Of a stretch of DNA of 64,000 bases, positions 62,495 through 64,000 are shown in pieces. Location of the stretch: assembly GCF_000373905.1 (NCBI RefSeq), contig NZ_KB892705.1:4352478-4416477 (forward strand), given 5' to 3'. The notes beneath the pieces are model-generated. The model was not told where the DNA came from. It worked only from the letters and a program-made list of their open reading frames with translations, and searched no databases. How positions within the stretch are numbered: position 1 is the first letter of the stretch; each line of letters begins with the position of its first letter. Position numbers and translations under genes: made by a program. Origin of the DNA: Mycobacterium sp. 155. Its GTDB lineage: Bacteria; Actinomycetota; Actinomycetes; Mycobacteriales; Mycobacteriaceae.

Positions 62495-63452
62495 GTGCCA
62501 TCACTTGATGATCTGCTCGAGCGCCTGCATGTGGTCGCCCTGCCCATGCGGGTCCGGTTTCGTGGCATCACCGTTCGGGAGCTCGCGCTGATCGACGGGC
62601 CTGCCGGCTGGGGTGAGTTCGGCGCGTTCGTCGAATACCAGCCGCCCGAGGCCGTGGCCTGGCTGGCCTCGGGCATCGAGGCCGCCTACCGGCCGGCCCC
62701 CGCCGATGCTGCGGGACCGGGTGCCGATCAACGCGACCGTTCCGGCGGTCGACGCGGCCCGGGTACCCGAGTTGCTCGACCGGTTTCCCGGTGCGCGGAC
62801 CGCGAAGGTCAAGGTGGCCGAGGCCGGGCAGTCCCTGGCCGACGACGTCGCGCGGGTCAACGCCGTGCGGGAACGCGTGCCGACCGTGCGGGTCGACGCC
62901 AACGCGGGTTGGACCGTGCCCGAGGCGGTCGACGCCGCGGCCGCGCTAACCGCCGACGGTAGCCTCGAGTACCTCGAACAGCCTTGTGCCACAGTCGAAG
63001 AGCTGGCGTCGCTCCGCAGGATGATCGACGTGCCGATCGCTGCCGACGAGTCGATCCGCAAGGCGGAGGATCCGCTGCGCGTGGTGCGGGCCGGGGCCGC
63101 CGACGTGGCCGTGCTGAAGGTGGCACCGCTGGGTGGGGTGTCGCGGATGCTCGACATCGCTGCGCAGATCGACATCCCGATCGTGGTGTCCAGTGCGCTG
63201 GATTCCGCGGTCGGTATCGGCCGGGGGCTCTTGGCGGCCGCAGCGCTGCCCAAGTTGCACCATGCCTGCGGGCTGGGCACCGGTGGGCTGTTCGTCGAGG
63301 ACGTCGTTGCGCCTACGGTTCCGGTCGACGGATTCCTGCCTGTCGGGCCGGTGGTGCCGGATCCGGATCGGCTCGCCGCGCTCGCTACATCCCCGGACCG
63401 TCGGCAATGGTGGATCGACCGGGTGCGGGCTTGTTATCCGTTGTTGGGGTAG
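62495..63452 (+). pseudogene. menC: o-Succinylbenzoate synthase with a frameshift in the N-terminal third
   Basis: MenC dehydrates SHCHC to o-succinylbenzoate. The gene starts GTG 62495 (MPSLDDLLERLHVVALPMRV, MenC start) and reads correctly to about residue 65. Then the frame shifts by +1 between about 62690 and 62705, in the run of C and G following GCCTACCGG. The rest of MenC (RVPINATVPA, KVKVAEAGQ, VDANAGW, LEQPC, AADESIRK, VLKVAPLGG) is in a different frame, ending at 63452. All catalytic residues are present, so one base deletion would restore the gene. Either a sequencing error or a true mutation. Confidence 0.9.
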
Positions 63453-63491
63453 GCGCTTACTCTAGGGAACCTGCTCCGGTCGTTTGACACT

Positions 63492-64000
63492 ATGGCGATG
63501 CGAATCGGCATCATGGACCCGGTGATTGCGTCCCGCCCGACGGTGGATTCGTTCACCCGGGCGAGTTACCTGAGCGCCGTCGCCTGTGGCGCCGACTCCT
63601 TCTGGGCACCTGATCACCTCAACGCGTTGTTTCCCAGAACGTTGTGGCAGCCGAAGTTTTCTGCGGGCGCAGCGGTCTTGCCTTCGGCGGATGCCTATCT
63701 GGAGCCGTGGACCATGCTCGGCAACATCGCGGCCCGCAACCGGGTGGCCCGGCTGACGCTGGGTGTCTCGGTGACCGACACCGGTCGCCGCAACCCAGCG
63801 GTCACCGCGCAGGCCGCGGCGACGATGAACTTGCTCACGAGGGGCCGGTTCATCCTGGGCATCGGTACCGGTGAACGTGAGGGCAACGAGCCCTACGGCG
63901 TGGAGTGGTCGAAGCCGGTGGCGCGCTTCGAGGAGGCCATGGCCACCATTCGGGCCTTATGGGATTCCAAAGGTGAACTGGTGAACCGGGATTCGCCATA
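63492..64000 (+). CDS. LLM-class F420-dependent oxidoreductase, 3' end outside window
   Basis: The frame is open from ATG 63492 (or 63498) to the window end, about 169 codons. It reads [20 protein letters not shown], then [32 protein letters not shown] and [27 protein letters not shown]. This is very close to the F420-dependent phthiodiolone ketoreductase (Rv2951c) family. In M. tuberculosis menC is followed by bpoC and menD, so this is an insertion or replacement here. Confidence 0.9.
   Translation, partial: MAMRIGIMDPVIASRPTVDSFTRASYLSAVACGADSFWAPDHLNALFPRTLWQPKFSAGAAVLPSADAYLEPWTMLGNIAARNRVARLTLGVSVTDTGRRNPAVTAQAAATMNLLTRGRFILGIGTGEREGNEPYGVEWSKPVARFEEAMATIRALWDSKGELVNRDSP

Noticed and set aside
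62690..62705. Programmed frameshift in menC
   Set aside because: No slippery heptamer with a downstream structure is evident and other mycobacterial menC genes are single-frame as I know them; an error or mutation is simpler.
1..64000. CRISPR arrays, rRNA, tRNA, phage integrases or transposases
   Set aside because: None seen in the sequence or frames.

Overview
The window is high-GC actinobacterial DNA. Its gene order matches the Mycobacterium tuberculosis Rv0501-Rv0553 interval almost gene for gene, as I remember that order: galE2-like, acyltransferase, UPF0336 hydratase-fold protein, SerB-like phosphatase, glutaredoxin-like protein, hemA-hemC-hemD-hemB; later hemL, phosphoglycerate mutase-like, the system II cytochrome c genes, menA, an MTA phosphorylase, galE3-like, menE, pitA, menB, a fadD8-like ligase and menC. 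Large insertions absent from M. tuberculosis at these points, together with F420-dependent enzymes and an MmpS/MmpL pair, suggest a fast-growing Mycolicibacterium-type species. I saw no rRNA, tRNA, CRISPR array or transposase.

Layout. 1-10115: carbohydrate/lipid genes, then the haem operon and three small membrane proteins, all co-directional apart from two reverse genes (2081-3586). 10112-21422, reverse strand: an accessory block of eight co-directional genes. An ATPase/GAF/adenylate-cyclase-type regulator leads. It is followed by a putative HK97-fold (encapsulin-like) shell protein, a polyprenyl diphosphate synthase, two small helical unknowns, a CrtC/AttH-like protein, a small SCP2-like protein and a 943-residue FAD oxidoreductase with a long disordered tail. 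The seven downstream genes overlap one another at every junction. 21610-24651: a PNPOx-type protein, a DesA-type desaturase, a cold-shock protein with a long leader, and a two-gene unit of a 46-residue peptide plus a DUF5994 protein. 24729-33487: hemL and the cytochrome c maturation operon, then a MinD-like ATPase, two small membrane proteins and a class V aminotransferase. 33484-36026: an MFS carrier, a DUF559 protein and two palindromic repeats. 36028-39030: menA, mtnP and galE3-like. 39032-41530: a two-component system with a DUF5666 lipoprotein. 41634-46416: a coupled glycosyltransferase / DUF2064 / methyltransferase / Mo-oxidoreductase operon and a polytopic membrane protein. 46515-52381: GNAT, menE, an inverted pitA block flanked by two DUF3349 paralogues, a VOC protein and an SDR. 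52422-56537: mmpL, mmpS and a divergent tetR. 56566-64000: menB, an HdeA-like lipoprotein, an F420 enzyme, a HAD phosphatase, an amidohydrolase, fadD8-like, menC (carrying a frameshift here) and the start of an F420-dependent LLM reductase.

Together the core genes make tetrapyrrole, supply haem to periplasmic cytochromes c, and build menaquinone (menA, menB, menC, menE): a respiratory cofactor neighbourhood. The most novel features are the putative shell/isoprenoid cluster at 10.1-17.0 kb, whose oxidoreductase tail carries a duplicated amphipathic motif, and a family of about 57-bp palindromes (four copies), one of which lies inside the resB coding region.
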